A DNA stretch of 64,000 nucleotides from positions 4,836,001 through 4,900,000 of the forward strand of contig NZ_CP055481.1 in the NCBI RefSeq assembly GCF_013705725.1, read 5' to 3'. The position numbers and the translations under genes are program-made. Positions 19,349-28,295 of this stretch are shown piece by piece. The notes beneath the pieces were generated by a model. That model was not told the origin of the DNA, ran no database searches, and saw nothing but the letters and a program-made list of their open reading frames with translations. Position 1 is the stretch's first letter, and each line of letters begins with the position of its first letter. This stretch comes from Klebsiella sp. RHBSTW-00484. GTDB lineage: Bacteria; Pseudomonadota; Gammaproteobacteria; Enterobacterales; Enterobacteriaceae.

Positions 19349-19641
19349 CGTTTGTTTTCCCTAATCAGCAACAGAGTCTCGCGAGAGCATGCGTAAATAA
19401 AATGACAGGAGCATGACCTGCGCCGAAGCGGTTAATTGTGAAATATTATTTCAAACTGAATTTATTTATTAATGAGTGATAACTCTTTTTTAACGAAAAT
19501 AGCTCTCGTGAAATTTAAGTTCGTGATCCAGCGCATTCTATTTACGTAAGGTTTCGTAAATTTTGCGTTTAGTCATTCTGAGGCTGTAACGAATCGGCTA
19601 TAAAAGACCACGGCCCGTTCCACAGTAACGAAAATAATGAC

Positions 19642-20202
19642 ATGAAGCCTAAACTCTCCTACGCGCTATTATTAGTTCCCTTTTTGATTTTGGCAGGATG
19701 TTCATCCTCAACTAAACCCTCCAAAACCGTTCATCATAGCAATACGACTATCGACGAAGGTTCTGATGACCTGATTCCAGTGATCGCCGCGCTGCACGAT
19801 CAGATGCATACTTGGGAGGGAACCCCCTACGAGTGGGGCGGTACGGAGCAAAGCGGCGTCGACTGCTCCGGGTTCGTCTGGCGCACGCTGAAAGATCGCT
19901 TCAACCTGCCGATGGAGCGCATTACCACCCGCGAACTTCTGCATATGGGTGAGCGCGTGAGCCCGCGGCAGCTGCGTCCGGGAGATTTAGTGTTCTTCCG
20001 TATTAAAGGCGGAATGCACGTCGGCTTCTATGATACCGACCGTAATTTCCTTCATGCCTCTACCAGCCAGGGCGTCATGCGTTCTTCACTGGATAATCCA
20101 TACTGGCAATCGGTATTCTACCAGGCGCGCCGCCTGCCGAAGGAATATAACGCCCAGATAACGATGAATAACGATAATCTGCATCTGGCCAAAAATCGTT
20201 AA
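19642..20202 (+). CDS. NlpC/P60 family lipoprotein, probable peptidoglycan endopeptidase
   Basis: A 186-residue outer-membrane lipoprotein. A lipobox LILAGC gives lipidated Cys20 (Ser21 next, which favours outer-membrane sorting). The NlpC/P60 papain-like domain has Cys75 in GVDCSGFVW, His126 in GGMHVGFY and His138 in FLHASTS. It closely resembles E. coli NlpC (MRSSLDNPYW and QARRL shared) and is related to MepS, but has a longer tail (about 25 residues). E. coli has no such gene beside phoE, so it is probably an additional NlpC paralogue that cleaves D-Glu-mDAP or mDAP-Ala bonds. Confidence 0.87.
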   Translation: MKPKLSYALLLVPFLILAGCSSSTKPSKTVHHSNTTIDEGSDDLIPVIAALHDQMHTWEGTPYEWGGTEQSGVDCSGFVWRTLKDRFNLPMERITTRELLHMGERVSPRQLRPGDLVFFRIKGGMHVGFYDTDRNFLHASTSQGVMRSSLDNPYWQSVFYQARRLPKEYNAQITMNNDNLHLAKNR

Positions 20203-20214
20203 TTACCAATAATA

Positions 20215-20244
20215 AAGCCGCCCTGTCACCACGGCGGCTTTGTT
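20215..20244. terminator. Bidirectional terminator between the NlpC-like gene and phoE
   Basis: AAGCCGCC (20215-20222) and GGCGGCTT (20233-20240) form a GC-rich stem followed by TTGTT on the plus strand and by TTATT on the minus strand. It serves the two convergent genes. This gap is one of the two apparent breakpoints of the phoE-proBA block. Confidence 0.85.
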
Positions 20245-20264
20245 ATCTCTTACCAGTGAATTTA

Positions 20265-21320
20265 TTAGAACTGGTAGGTCATACCGACAGCGACGATATC
20301 GTCATCGTTGATGCCGAGTTTATTATCGCTCTTCAGCTGGTTGATTTTGTAATCAACGAAGGCGTTCATATTTTTGTTGAAGTAATAAGTCATGCCGACG
20401 TCAATATAGTTGACCAGGTCTTCGCTACCCACGCCTTCGATATCCTTGCCTTTTGACAGCACGTAGCCCAGGGACGGACGCAGGCCGAAGTCGAACTGGT
20501 ATTGTGCGACCACTTCAAAGTTCTGCGCTTTATTAGCAAAACCACCGCTGATTGGGGTCATTTTGCGGGTTTCTGAATACATAGTCGCCAGGTAGATATT
20601 GTTGGCGTCATATTTCAGGCCGGCAGCCCAGGCTTCCGCTTTTTTACCGACGCCGCGAGCCAGCAGGTTCTGGTCATCAGTACGATCGGAGCTGGTGTAA
20701 GCGGCACTGGCGGCGAAATCGCTGCCACCGAAGTCATAGCTTAACGCAGTACCAAAACCGTCGCCATTTTGTTTCTTGGCATCACGATCGCCTTCGTTTT
20801 TGCCCTGATATTGCAAGGTCAGATCCAGGCCATCCACCACGCCGAAGAAGTCAGTATTACGGTAGGTTGCCAGGCCGCTGGAGCGCTTGGTCATAAAGTT
20901 ATCGGTCTGCGCAGAAGAGTCGCCACCGAATTCCGGGAACATATCGGTCCAGGCTTCAACGTCGTACAGCGCGCCGAGGTTACGACCATAGTCGAATGAA
21001 CCGTAAGTCTTTAATTTCACGCCAGCGAACGCCAGACGCGTTTTCTGCGAAGAGTCGCTTTCGGTTTTGTTGCCAGAGAATTCAGATTCCCAACGACCGT
21101 AGCCAGTCAGTTCGTCATTAATCTGCGTTTCGCCTTTGATACCGAAACGAACATAGGTCTGGTCGCCATCTTTGCTGTCATAGTCACTCAGATAGTGCAT
21201 CGCTTTGACTTTGCCGTAGACGTCCAGTTTATTACCGTTTTTATTATAAACTTCTGCTGCCTGCGTCGCCGAAGAAGCAATAAGACCCATCATCATTAAT
21301 GCCAGTGAGCTCTTTTTCAT
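20265..21320 (-). CDS. phoE: PhoE, phosphate-starvation-induced outer-membrane porin
   Basis: A 351-residue trimeric porin, the same length as E. coli PhoE. Signal peptide [21 protein letters not shown], mature [23 protein letters not shown], loop-3 segment [36 protein letters not shown], and C-terminal Phe (VAVGMTYQF) needed for BAM assembly. It favours anions. A Pho-box-like site lies 88 bases upstream, and the gene diverges from proB as in E. coli. Compared with E. coli it has diverged mainly in surface loops (for example [19 protein letters not shown]). Confidence 0.95.
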   Translation of the reverse strand: MKKSSLALMMMGLIASSATQAAEVYNKNGNKLDVYGKVKAMHYLSDYDSKDGDQTYVRFGIKGETQINDELTGYGRWESEFSGNKTESDSSQKTRLAFAGVKLKTYGSFDYGRNLGALYDVEAWTDMFPEFGGDSSAQTDNFMTKRSSGLATYRNTDFFGVVDGLDLTLQYQGKNEGDRDAKKQNGDGFGTALSYDFGGSDFAASAAYTSSDRTDDQNLLARGVGKKAEAWAAGLKYDANNIYLATMYSETRKMTPISGGFANKAQNFEVVAQYQFDFGLRPSLGYVLSKGKDIEGVGSEDLVNYIDVGMTYYFNKNMNAFVDYKINQLKSDNKLGINDDDIVAVGMTYQF

Positions 21321-21407
21321 TATTCAGTCCTGGTGATTTATTTATACGCGCTAATCAATTCCGGGCGGAAGCCCTGTCAAAAACTGCAGGTTTTTTAACG
21401 CTCTAAT

Positions 21408-21425
21408 ATTAAAAATTTATGACAA
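21408..21425 (-). promoter_or_regulatory. Candidate PhoB box of phoE
   Basis: The minus strand reads TTGTCATAAATTTTTAAT. The first half matches the PhoB repeat CTGTCAT at six of seven positions and has the A/T spacer; the second half is degenerate. It lies about 88 bases before the phoE ATG, where the E. coli box is also found. Confidence 0.55.
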
Positions 21426-21610
21426 TGTGGAACTTTTTATAAAAAAGGGTATTTAATTATTTCCGTCATGAATGTGTCACACTTCCCCGCCAGAATGCCC
21501 GATCCGCGCAATGAAGTGGTTTGTCCATGACGCCAGGTGTTGGCAAGCGGGCTGACTCCTGTTACAACATCAATTCGATATCGAAACTCCTTTTTGAACG
21601 GCAGAGAATC

Positions 21611-22714
21611 ATGAGTGATAGCCAGACGCTGGTGGTAAAACTGGGCACCAGTGTTTTAACGGGCGGATCCCGCCGCCTGAACCGCGCCCATATCGTTGAA
21701 TTAGTGCGCCAGTGCGCACAGCTACACGCGATGGGCCATCGAATTGTGATAGTGACCTCCGGGGCAATCGCCGCCGGACGTGAGCACCTCGGCTACCCGG
21801 AACTGCCCGCGACCATCGCCTCCAAACAGCTACTGGCGGCAGTCGGTCAAAGCCGTCTTATCCAACTGTGGGAACAGCTATTTTCTATTTACGGCATTCA
21901 CATTGGTCAGATGCTGTTGACCCGCGCCGATATGGAAGACCGCGAGCGTTTCCTTAACGCCCGCGATACCCTGCGCGCGCTGCTGGATAACAACATCGTG
22001 CCGGTCATTAATGAAAATGACGCTGTGGCAACCGCTGAAATTAAAGTCGGCGATAACGATAATCTTTCGGCGCTGGCGGCTATTCTCGCAGGCGCCGACA
22101 AACTGCTGCTGCTGACCGATCAGCAGGGCCTGTTTACCGCCGACCCGCGTAACAACCCGCAGGCCGAGCTGATTAAAGACGTTTACGGTATTGATGACGC
22201 CCTGCGCGCCGTCGCGGGCGATAGCGTTTCTGGCTTAGGTACCGGCGGTATGGGTACCAAATTGCAGGCCGCCGACGTCGCTTGCCGCGCGGGTATCGAC
22301 ACCATTATTGCTGCCGGTAGTCGTCCGGGTGTCATTGCCGATGTGATGAAAGGCGTCTCTGTAGGAACCCGCTTCCACGCGCAGGAGTCGCCGCTGGAAA
22401 ACCGCAAGCGCTGGATTTTCGGTGCGCCACCGGCGGGTGAAATTACCGTTGACACCGGGGCGACCCAGGCAATTCTCGAGCGCGGCAGCTCTCTGCTGCC
22501 GAAAGGGATTAAAACCATCACCGGCAACTTTTCGCGCGGCGAAGTTATCCGTATTCGCAACCTCGAAGGCCGCGATATCGCCCACGGCGTCAGCCGCTAT
22601 AACAGCGATGCCCTGCGCCGTATCGCCGGGCACCACTCGCAGCAAATTGATGCCATTCTGGGCTATGAATATGGCCCGGTCGCCGTCCACCGTGACGACA
22701 TGATTATCCGTTAA
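21611..22714 (+). CDS. proB: ProB, glutamate 5-kinase
   Basis: A 367-residue enzyme catalysing the first step of proline synthesis, ATP-dependent phosphorylation of glutamate. The amino acid kinase domain begins [61 protein letters not shown] and [15 protein letters not shown] follow. A C-terminal PUA domain covers about residues 275-367. I chose ATG 21611 because it gives exactly the E. coli length; an in-frame upstream start at 21521 would add 30 unconserved residues. It is followed 10 bases later by proA. Confidence 0.97.
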   Translation: MSDSQTLVVKLGTSVLTGGSRRLNRAHIVELVRQCAQLHAMGHRIVIVTSGAIAAGREHLGYPELPATIASKQLLAAVGQSRLIQLWEQLFSIYGIHIGQMLLTRADMEDRERFLNARDTLRALLDNNIVPVINENDAVATAEIKVGDNDNLSALAAILAGADKLLLLTDQQGLFTADPRNNPQAELIKDVYGIDDALRAVAGDSVSGLGTGGMGTKLQAADVACRAGIDTIIAAGSRPGVIADVMKGVSVGTRFHAQESPLENRKRWIFGAPPAGEITVDTGATQAILERGSSLLPKGIKTITGNFSRGEVIRIRNLEGRDIAHGVSRYNSDALRRIAGHHSQQIDAILGYEYGPVAVHRDDMIIR

Positions 22715-22724
22715 GGAGCTGAAA

Positions 22725-23978
22725 ATGCTGGAACAAATGGGCATTGCTGCCAAAGCGGCCTCATACAAACTCGCGCAGCTTTCCAGTCGCGAAAAGAACC
22801 AGGTGCTGGAAAAGATTGCCGACTATCTTGAAGCGCAGACTGAAGAGATTCTGCGTGCTAACGCTGAAGACCTGACGGAAGCACGCGCCAACGGTTTAAG
22901 CGAGGCGCTGCTTGATCGCCTGGCGCTCAACCCTGCGCGCCTGAGCGGAATTGCCAACGACGTCCGCCAGGTTTGCAATCTGGCCGATCCTGTCGGTCAG
23001 GTGATCGATGGCGGCCTGCTCGATAGCGGCCTGCGCATTGAGCGCCGCCGCGTGCCGTTGGGCGTGGTCGGCGTGATTTACGAAGCGCGTCCAAACGTCA
23101 CCGTCGATGTTGCCTCTTTATGCCTGAAAACCGGTAACGCGGCGATCCTGCGCGGCGGCAAAGAGACCTGGCGCACCAACGCCGCCACGGTGAAGGTGAT
23201 TCAGCAGGCGCTGCAAGAGTGCGGCTTACCGGCAGCCACTGTCCAGGCAATTGAGAGCCCGGATCGCGCGCTGGTCGGCGAGATGCTGAAGATGGATAAG
23301 TACATCGATATGCTGATCCCTCGCGGCGGCGCAGGTCTGCATAAGCTATGCCGCGAGCAGTCGACGATCCCGGTGATCACCGGCGGAATTGGCGTGTGCC
23401 ATATTTATATTGACCACTCTGCCGACGTTGCCGAGGCGCTGAAAGTTATCGTCAACGCTAAGGTTCAGCGCCCGAGCGCCTGTAACTCGGTCGAAACGCT
23501 GCTGGTACATCAGGATATCGCCGAGCGCTTCCTGCCCGCGCTGAGCAAGCAAATGGCGGAAAGCGGCGTCAGCCTGCACGCCGATGCGACCTCCCTGCCC
23601 GCGCTGCAAAACGGCCCGGCCAACGTAGAACCGGTGAAAGCGGAACAGTATGACAACGAGTATCTGTCGCTGGATCTGAACGTGAAAGTGGTTGCCGACC
23701 AGGACGAGGCCGTGGCCCATATTCGCGAGCACGGCACTCAGCACTCGGACGCTATTCTGACGCGCACGCTGGGCAATGCGAACCGCTTTATCAACGAAGT
23801 GGACTCCTCTGCGGTGTACGTCAACGCCTCTACCCGCTTTACCGACGGCGGCCAGTTTGGCCTCGGTGCGGAAGTGGCGGTCAGCACGCAGAAGCTGCAC
23901 GCACGCGGTCCGATGGGCCTGGAAGCGCTGACGACCTATAAGTGGATTGGTTTCGGCGACGATACCATTCGTGCTTAA
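22725..23978 (+). CDS. proA: ProA, gamma-glutamyl phosphate reductase
   Basis: A 417-residue aldehyde-dehydrogenase-fold enzyme, the same length as E. coli ProA. It reduces glutamyl 5-phosphate to glutamate semialdehyde using NADPH. The catalytic cysteine is Cys253 in [14 protein letters not shown], with [30 protein letters not shown] earlier. It is co-transcribed with proB, and the two products form a complex that protects the labile intermediate. A long-looped inverted repeat (GGGTGATGC at 23987, GCATCACCC at 24029) may end the message before the tRNA gene. Confidence 0.97.
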   Translation: MLEQMGIAAKAASYKLAQLSSREKNQVLEKIADYLEAQTEEILRANAEDLTEARANGLSEALLDRLALNPARLSGIANDVRQVCNLADPVGQVIDGGLLDSGLRIERRRVPLGVVGVIYEARPNVTVDVASLCLKTGNAAILRGGKETWRTNAATVKVIQQALQECGLPAATVQAIESPDRALVGEMLKMDKYIDMLIPRGGAGLHKLCREQSTIPVITGGIGVCHIYIDHSADVAEALKVIVNAKVQRPSACNSVETLLVHQDIAERFLPALSKQMAESGVSLHADATSLPALQNGPANVEPVKAEQYDNEYLSLDLNVKVVADQDEAVAHIREHGTQHSDAILTRTLGNANRFINEVDSSAVYVNASTRFTDGGQFGLGAEVAVSTQKLHARGPMGLEALTTYKWIGFGDDTIRA

Positions 23979-24090
23979 AGCTGAAAGGGTGATGCAAAAG
24001 TAGCCGTTTGATTCGCAAGGGCATTGACGCATCACCCACTTAGTTTTAACCTTCTAACCCGTGTTTACGCTCGTAAGCACCTCTTGCAGG

Positions 24091-24166
24091 GCCGATATAG
24101 CTCAGTTGGTAGAGCAGCGCATTCGTAATGCGAAGGTCGTAGGTTCGACTCCTATTATCGGCACCA
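24091..24166 (+). tRNA. thrW: tRNA-Thr, anticodon CGU
   Basis: A 76-base tRNA with encoded CCA. Acceptor stem GCCGATA pairs with TATCGGC, the D-arm is AGCTCAGTTGGTAGAGC, the anticodon stem-loop GCATTCGTAATGC has anticodon CGU (reads ACG, Thr), and the T-arm is GTAGGTTCGACTCCTAT. Its position downstream of proBA identifies thrW. This tRNA is a well-known integration site (CP4-6 in E. coli K-12), and an integrase remnant follows it here. Confidence 0.97.
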
Positions 24167-24328
24167 TTTCAAACTCTTCCCAAGTCTACCGAAATCCACT
24201 CAACGCCCGTATACTGCGGTTTCTAGCCCGTATCTTATCTCCTGTTATCAACTGGACTTAACCGAAATCAAGTCACAGTTGGGGGCATAAGTGAGGCATT
24301 CTGTGTTCGGTCCTGGGAGATGCCCCCA

Positions 24329-24383
24329 ATGAAGCTAAATGCACGCAGGTAGACGGCGCTAAACCCAGAGATAAAGCCTATTA
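24329..24383 (+). pseudogene. Remnant of a P4-type tyrosine integrase gene (N-terminus only)
   Basis: ATG at 24329 reads MKLNAR, after which one base appears to be missing. Restoring it gives QVDGAKPRDKAY, so the combined reading matches the conserved start of P4-like integrases (MKLNARQVDAAKPKDKAYKL). A stop follows at once and no integrase core is present. It starts 163 bases after thrW in the orientation expected for an integrase next to its attachment site, and so marks an old integration event. Confidence 0.7.
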
Positions 24384-24394
24384 GGCGTTTAAGT

Positions 24395-24500
24395 AATCAT
24401 CTTGCCGCTACATTCTGTTAAGTAGAAGTGTTTCATTGCCAATGAATCTACCGGAAAATATGATGTAGCTCACACTTAAAAAAGAGTCAGCAAGATGATT
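24395..24500. repeat. MITE-like element with 11-bp terminal inverted repeats
   Basis: Perfect 11-bp inverted repeats AATCATCTTGC (24395-24405) and GCAAGATGATT (24490-24500) enclose about 84 bases with no coding potential. Partly complementary motifs continue inward (TTAAGT...AG on both arms). No clear target-site duplication is visible. Confidence 0.4.
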
Positions 24501-25030
24501 CCTAAGTATTAACGATTGCGTAATCTGTTAATATAAACATGTTTTTAAAAACAGTGTTGACTCACCCCAATAAATGTGTAAATTAAAGTTTAACAGCACA
24601 ATGATAGTAGTTAGTTTTATTAGAAGTACTGGGGTAGACCATTTTGCAATAAAGGCCACGAAGTTTGTAGTTTGGGGTGCAGTATGCTTTAAAGCCGCGT
24701 AGTAATTGTGCTAAAAAGCAAAATGGCAGTGTAAGCGCGACGATGTAAGGCCTTGTTTTATAGTTATTTTCTGCGGTTATTGCATCATGATAAGCGCAAC
24801 GGTAATAAGGCAACGCATCAAAGAGTATATGTCGCGATGGGGATGTACTTGTTTAAGATGCCAAGCTTGTTTTTAAAGCTGGTAAGTGTGTAACTAGATA
24901 ACTAGAGGGAGGTTTTTAAGTCTTAATGCCCAATATTATCTGTAGCAAACGGGTGCATTTAAAAGCAGCATAAATTGCAGTAATAATTCAGTAAGTTCAT
25001 TAATGTTAAATCTGAAGTCTGTAGTACCTT
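24501..25030. other. Low-GC accessory DNA without a convincing gene
   Basis: About 530 bases of AT-rich sequence. The only longer frame (24583-24813, minus) starts at TTG without a ribosome binding site and matches nothing I recognise. I treat this as decayed island DNA between the integrase remnant and the P450 gene. Confidence 0.45.
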
Positions 25031-25061
25031 AAAAGCCCTTACCGCAATGGTAAGGGCTTTT
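25031..25061. terminator. Strong bidirectional terminator
   Basis: AAAAGCCCTTACC (25031-25043) and GGTAAGGGCTTTT (25049-25061) form a perfect 13-bp stem with a 5-base loop and T/A runs on both sides. No intact gene directly precedes it now, so it probably belonged to a lost island gene. Confidence 0.85.
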
Positions 25062-25128
25062 AAGATCTCTCACTCTGATACTCAGTCGAACTCTTTTACT
25101 CCAGATATACCCAACACCTGCTTGCGGT

Positions 25129-25214
25129 GCAAGGGTGAGCCACTTGGCCGCTTCGTCGCATTTTTCATCGGCGATATAACCGGCGGTATCCTGATAGATA
25201 AAATCAACGAGCCC
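25129..25214 (-). pseudogene. Fragment of a yjhP-like methyltransferase gene with an internal deletion
   Basis: The minus strand encodes VDFIYQDTAGYIADEKCD joined directly to EAAKWLTL. In the intact gene at 26650-28278 these two segments (VDFIHQDAAGYVADEKCD and EAAKWLTL) are about 90 residues apart. The fragment is therefore a diverged copy with an internal deletion; the joint lies at the CGTCGC sequence near 25156. Nothing before or after it is readable as methyltransferase. It is in the same orientation as the intact copy, with the P450 gene between them. Confidence 0.75.
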
Positions 25215-25297
25215 CACCAACCATTGCAGAAATATTTGAAGTGCAACATATCCCTGCTTAACTCAAAGGATATTCATCCTGTGATGAGGGTTCACAT

Positions 25298-26524
25298 ATG
25301 GCATATGTCGATAAAGCTCTGCGGTTTAATCCTTCCTCGCCCACCTTCCAGGAAAATCTTCATAACGTTTATCACCACATGCGCAACCACCAGCCGACGG
25401 CGCGGATCGGTAAAACATGGGTGCTCACCCGCTATCAGGACGTTTATCAGGCGCTGAAAGAGCGCGCCTTTGTGTCTTCCGGGATCCCCGAAGATTTACA
25501 TGCTGAACTGCAAAAGCAGAACCTCTACCTGTCCCCCGCTTTGCGAGATCTTCTTTACGGCATCGTTCTTTTTGAAGGCGGCGGAGTACATCAGGAGCAC
25601 CGTCAGGCATTACAGGCCTTATTCACAGGCGAATCATGGGCGGCCTTAACCGACATCATTTCACACGAGGCCAATTCGCTGATAGCTGAGCTTGCAGGGC
25701 TCCATTCCTTTGACGGCATTAGCCAGATTGCTGCGCCGCTTTGGGGAAGGCTTTTTACCGCCTGGCTTAATTTGCCAGAAGAGGTGCAGACAGTTGTCGG
25801 GCAGGAGAAAAATGCTATTCGATTATTGCTCGATCCCAGCGCAATTGACAAACAGGGGCTTGAAAGACTGTTACAGGCGCTTTCACATCTGGATCAAAGT
25901 TTTAGCCAACTAGCGCGCAGAGATGACTATGACTCTCTTTTTTATCGCAGCTTACTGAGAGGTTATGGCGGGGATAAAGACGCCCTTTCAGAGCGATTCA
26001 GCACCGATTGCGTCACGATGCTCATTGGCGGCAGCGAAACCAGCGAAGCGCTGACCGGAAACCTACTGCTGATGCTTGCTCAACATCCGGAATTACAAGA
26101 ACGCGTCCGGAATAACTCCCTGCGCATGAAAGACATCGTCAGCGAAACTATGCGCTTTGAATCGCCGCTACAGATGGGCAGGCGAAAGGTTGTAGCCCCA
26201 GTGGCGTTTCTTGGTCGCGAGCTTAAAGCGGGTGATAACATTCTACTTTGTCTTGGCTCAGCTAACAGAGATGAAACCGTTTTTGCCGAGGCATCGCGCT
26301 TTACTCCGGGCCGAAAAAATGCTCAACGACAACTGGGATTTGGTGCTGGAGCGCATCAATGTATTGGTCAAATACTGGCGCAGTTTCAAGCTGAAAATCT
26401 GGCCCTGGCGTTAAGTCACCGAGGCATAATCTCTATGCAGGGGGAGGCTAAATGGTCCAGAAGAAGCCTGATTCTGAGAACGCTGGATTCGTTGCCCATG
26501 AAAATTAATGAGCTAACTGATTAA
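25298..26524 (+). CDS. Cytochrome P450
   Basis: A 408-residue soluble bacterial P450. Heme-ligand motif FGAGAHQCIG with Cys355, ExxR Glu283-Arg286 in ETMRFE, and the I-helix oxygen-activation motif GGSET at residues 244-248; the Ser-Glu-Thr replaces the usual acid/alcohol pair arrangement A/GGxE/DT. There is no membrane anchor. ATG 25298 follows GAGG at a normal distance. P450s are rare in Enterobacteriaceae. No ferredoxin or ferredoxin reductase gene is nearby, so it must borrow a host redox partner. It lies in island DNA next to thrW, between a yjhP fragment and the topAI-yjhQ-yjhP operon (convergent). Substrate unknown. Confidence 0.92.
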   Translation: MAYVDKALRFNPSSPTFQENLHNVYHHMRNHQPTARIGKTWVLTRYQDVYQALKERAFVSSGIPEDLHAELQKQNLYLSPALRDLLYGIVLFEGGGVHQEHRQALQALFTGESWAALTDIISHEANSLIAELAGLHSFDGISQIAAPLWGRLFTAWLNLPEEVQTVVGQEKNAIRLLLDPSAIDKQGLERLLQALSHLDQSFSQLARRDDYDSLFYRSLLRGYGGDKDALSERFSTDCVTMLIGGSETSEALTGNLLLMLAQHPELQERVRNNSLRMKDIVSETMRFESPLQMGRRKVVAPVAFLGRELKAGDNILLCLGSANRDETVFAEASRFTPGRKNAQRQLGFGAGAHQCIGQILAQFQAENLALALSHRGIISMQGEAKWSRRSLILRTLDSLPMKINELTD

Positions 26525-26612
26525 TCAACCAGCACTTCATCAGATATTCTCGCGGCTTCATAATAGATTAGGCGTCCAGGTAACAGAACCCCGTAAAGTT
26601 AAGCAATGTGAA

Positions 26613-26640
26613 CCCGGCATAGAACTTCGCCTATGCCGGG
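26613..26640. terminator. Terminator between the P450 and methyltransferase genes
   Basis: CCCGGCATAG (26613-26622) and CTATGCCGGG (26631-26640) form a perfect 10-bp stem with an 8-base loop between convergent genes. Neither side has a long T run. Confidence 0.65.
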
Positions 26641-26649
26641 CACTTCACA

Positions 26650-27396
26650 CTACCGCGCTATTAGAGCAAACACGCCCCAGCCAAAATACTCACGCGTGTA
26701 CGTTACATGGCGTTTTGGCGCTATCGTCAGCTCAGCCCGGGCTTCTGGCGCAAAGTCATCATGCGGATTTTCCTCTAACCAGCGGCGCAGGGTGAGCCAC
26801 TTGGCCGCTTCGTAGCGGTCCCAGCCCTCCTGATCGGCCAGAACCATCTCCACAAGGTCGTAGCCGAGTGCATCAAGAGAGGAAACCAGTTCAGGAAGAG
26901 TGAGAAAGTCTGCGAGCGAAGAGGCTCCACAGGCTTGTGCTATCTCTTCCGTTGCCGGTACCTGACGCCAGTACGGCTCGCCGATCAGCAGCATTCCACC
27001 GGGTTTGAGGCTTTGGCTCAGCAGCTCAACAGTCCCGGCTACGCCGCCGCCAATCCAGGTGGCGCCCACACAGGCTGCGATATCGCATTTTTCATCAGCA
27101 ACATAACCGGCAGCATCCTGATGGATAAAATCAACGCTGTCGGCAACGCCAAGTTCTTGCGCCCGCTGTTTGGCCTGCTGGCTAAATAGCGCGCTCATAT
27201 CGACACCCATACCGCTAATACCGTGGTCGCGAGCCCAGGTACAGAGCATTTCTCCCGAACCGCTGCCGAGGTCGAGTATCCGGTACCCTGGCTTCATACG
27301 TAACACGCGGCCCAGCATGGCATATTTTTCCGGCGTAAATGGATTATGGATGCGGTGAGCGCTTTCACTAATGGTAAAAATACGTGGGATATCCAA
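26650..27396 (-). other. yjhP: YjhP module: second methyltransferase domain, possible separate start at TTG
   Basis: From TTG 27396, preceded by AAAGGAATT as ribosome binding site, the reading gives 248 residues starting MDIPRIFTISES. This is the length and start I recall for E. coli YjhP, the third gene of topAI-yjhQ-yjhP. Even in the fused frame this internal start could yield free YjhP. Confidence 0.7.
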
Positions 27397-28278
27397 TGTT
27401 GGAATTCCTTTTATTGAATTTGAAGTAAGAGAATTGGGCTTATTTTTTTCCGCCAGCAGCGCATATAGCTTGCCTTCAAAGGTCTCGCTGACCGGCCATT
27501 CCGCCCTATCCGGGCGGATAATCGTGGTCAAACCTGCCGTGCGCAGCAGGTCGAGATACTCTGTATCCTGCCAGGCGGTCATTTGGCTGCCGAAGCGCGT
27601 CACGTTGCCGTTCTCTTCAATTGCCATAAACAGCGTTGAGCTGGTTTGCGCTGCCGGCTCCCAGGCGTACTCCGTCAGCAGCAGATGCGGCGTGGCAAGA
27701 AACAGCCCCTGCGGACAGCGCTGCCAGCCGGGTTCCGCCATTCCCTGACGTTTAACTTCATCATAAGTATGAACCTCGATAAGCAGTTTTCCCCCCGGGG
27801 CCAGCCACTGCGCACAGCGGTTAATCAGCGCCCGGGCATCCATCTCGCTGAACACATTCAGTTCACCAAAGGTCATCACGATGAAATCAAACTGTTCTCC
27901 CGGCTCGTAGGCACGTACATCCTGCTGCCGATAATCAATATTCAGCTCGGCGGTCTGCGCCTGCTGCCGGGCCCAGGCGATCGAGGCCGGAGAAAAATCC
28001 ACGCCCGTACAGCAAAAGCCGCGTTCAGCCAGCAGACGGGTGTAAAAACCCGGCCCGCAGCCAAGATCCAGAATGCGGGCTCCGATGGGCAATTGTCCGG
28101 CAATCCACGCCACCTGCTGTTCGATAACCGCCTGCCTGCGGCTGGCCCAGTCGTGGTCCTGTGAAAGATGGTTCTCCAGCATACGCTGGCTAAAAGCCGG
28201 CTCATCCCAGGGGATTTTGCGCTCCCCGGATAACAACGCCACGTGTCCAGAACCGGTAATAATCGTGCCAATAGTCAT
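26650..28278 (-). CDS. Fused double SAM-dependent methyltransferase (unknown MTase + YjhP)
   Basis: A 542-residue protein with two class I methyltransferase domains. Domain 1 (about residues 60-285) has ILDLGCGPGFYT with Asp71; domain 2 (about 295-542) has ILDLGSGSGEML with Asp336 and matches E. coli YjhP. ATG 28278 follows AAGGAA with good spacing; the frame itself extends to 28338. The two domains are joined by a poorly conserved linker encoded around an A7 run. With one more A the first enzyme would end there, and YjhP could begin at TTG 27396. So these were probably two adjacent genes, fused by a one-base change or by a sequencing error. It is third in the topAI-yjhQ operon. Substrates are unknown for both domains. 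Confidence 0.85.
   Translation of the reverse strand: MTIGTIITGSGHVALLSGERKIPWDEPAFSQRMLENHLSQDHDWASRRQAVIEQQVAWIAGQLPIGARILDLGCGPGFYTRLLAERGFCCTGVDFSPASIAWARQQAQTAELNIDYRQQDVRAYEPGEQFDFIVMTFGELNVFSEMDARALINRCAQWLAPGGKLLIEVHTYDEVKRQGMAEPGWQRCPQGLFLATPHLLLTEYAWEPAAQTSSTLFMAIEENGNVTRFGSQMTAWQDTEYLDLLRTAGLTTIIRPDRAEWPVSETFEGKLYALLAEKNKPNSLTSNSIKGIPTLDIPRIFTISESAHRIHNPFTPEKYAMLGRVLRMKPGYRILDLGSGSGEMLCTWARDHGISGMGVDMSALFSQQAKQRAQELGVADSVDFIHQDAAGYVADEKCDIAACVGATWIGGGVAGTVELLSQSLKPGGMLLIGEPYWRQVPATEEIAQACGASSLADFLTLPELVSSLDALGYDLVEMVLADQEGWDRYEAAKWLTLRRWLEENPHDDFAPEARAELTIAPKRHVTYTREYFGWGVFALIAR
27443..27449 (-). other. A7 homopolymer at the methyltransferase fusion joint
   Basis: On the coding strand the joint reads GCGG-A7-TAAGCC. 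With seven As the frame runs through; with eight it reads GCG GAA AAA AAA TAA and stops. Replication or transcription slippage here would switch between one fused protein and two separate ones. Confidence 0.75.
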
Positions 28279-28295
28279 TATCATTTCCTTATTGA

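Noticed and set aside
24583..24813. 76-codon minus-strand frame in island DNA
   Set aside because: It starts at TTG without a ribosome binding site, and its composition (many Tyr and Cys) looks random for AT-rich DNA. It cannot be excluded without a homology search.
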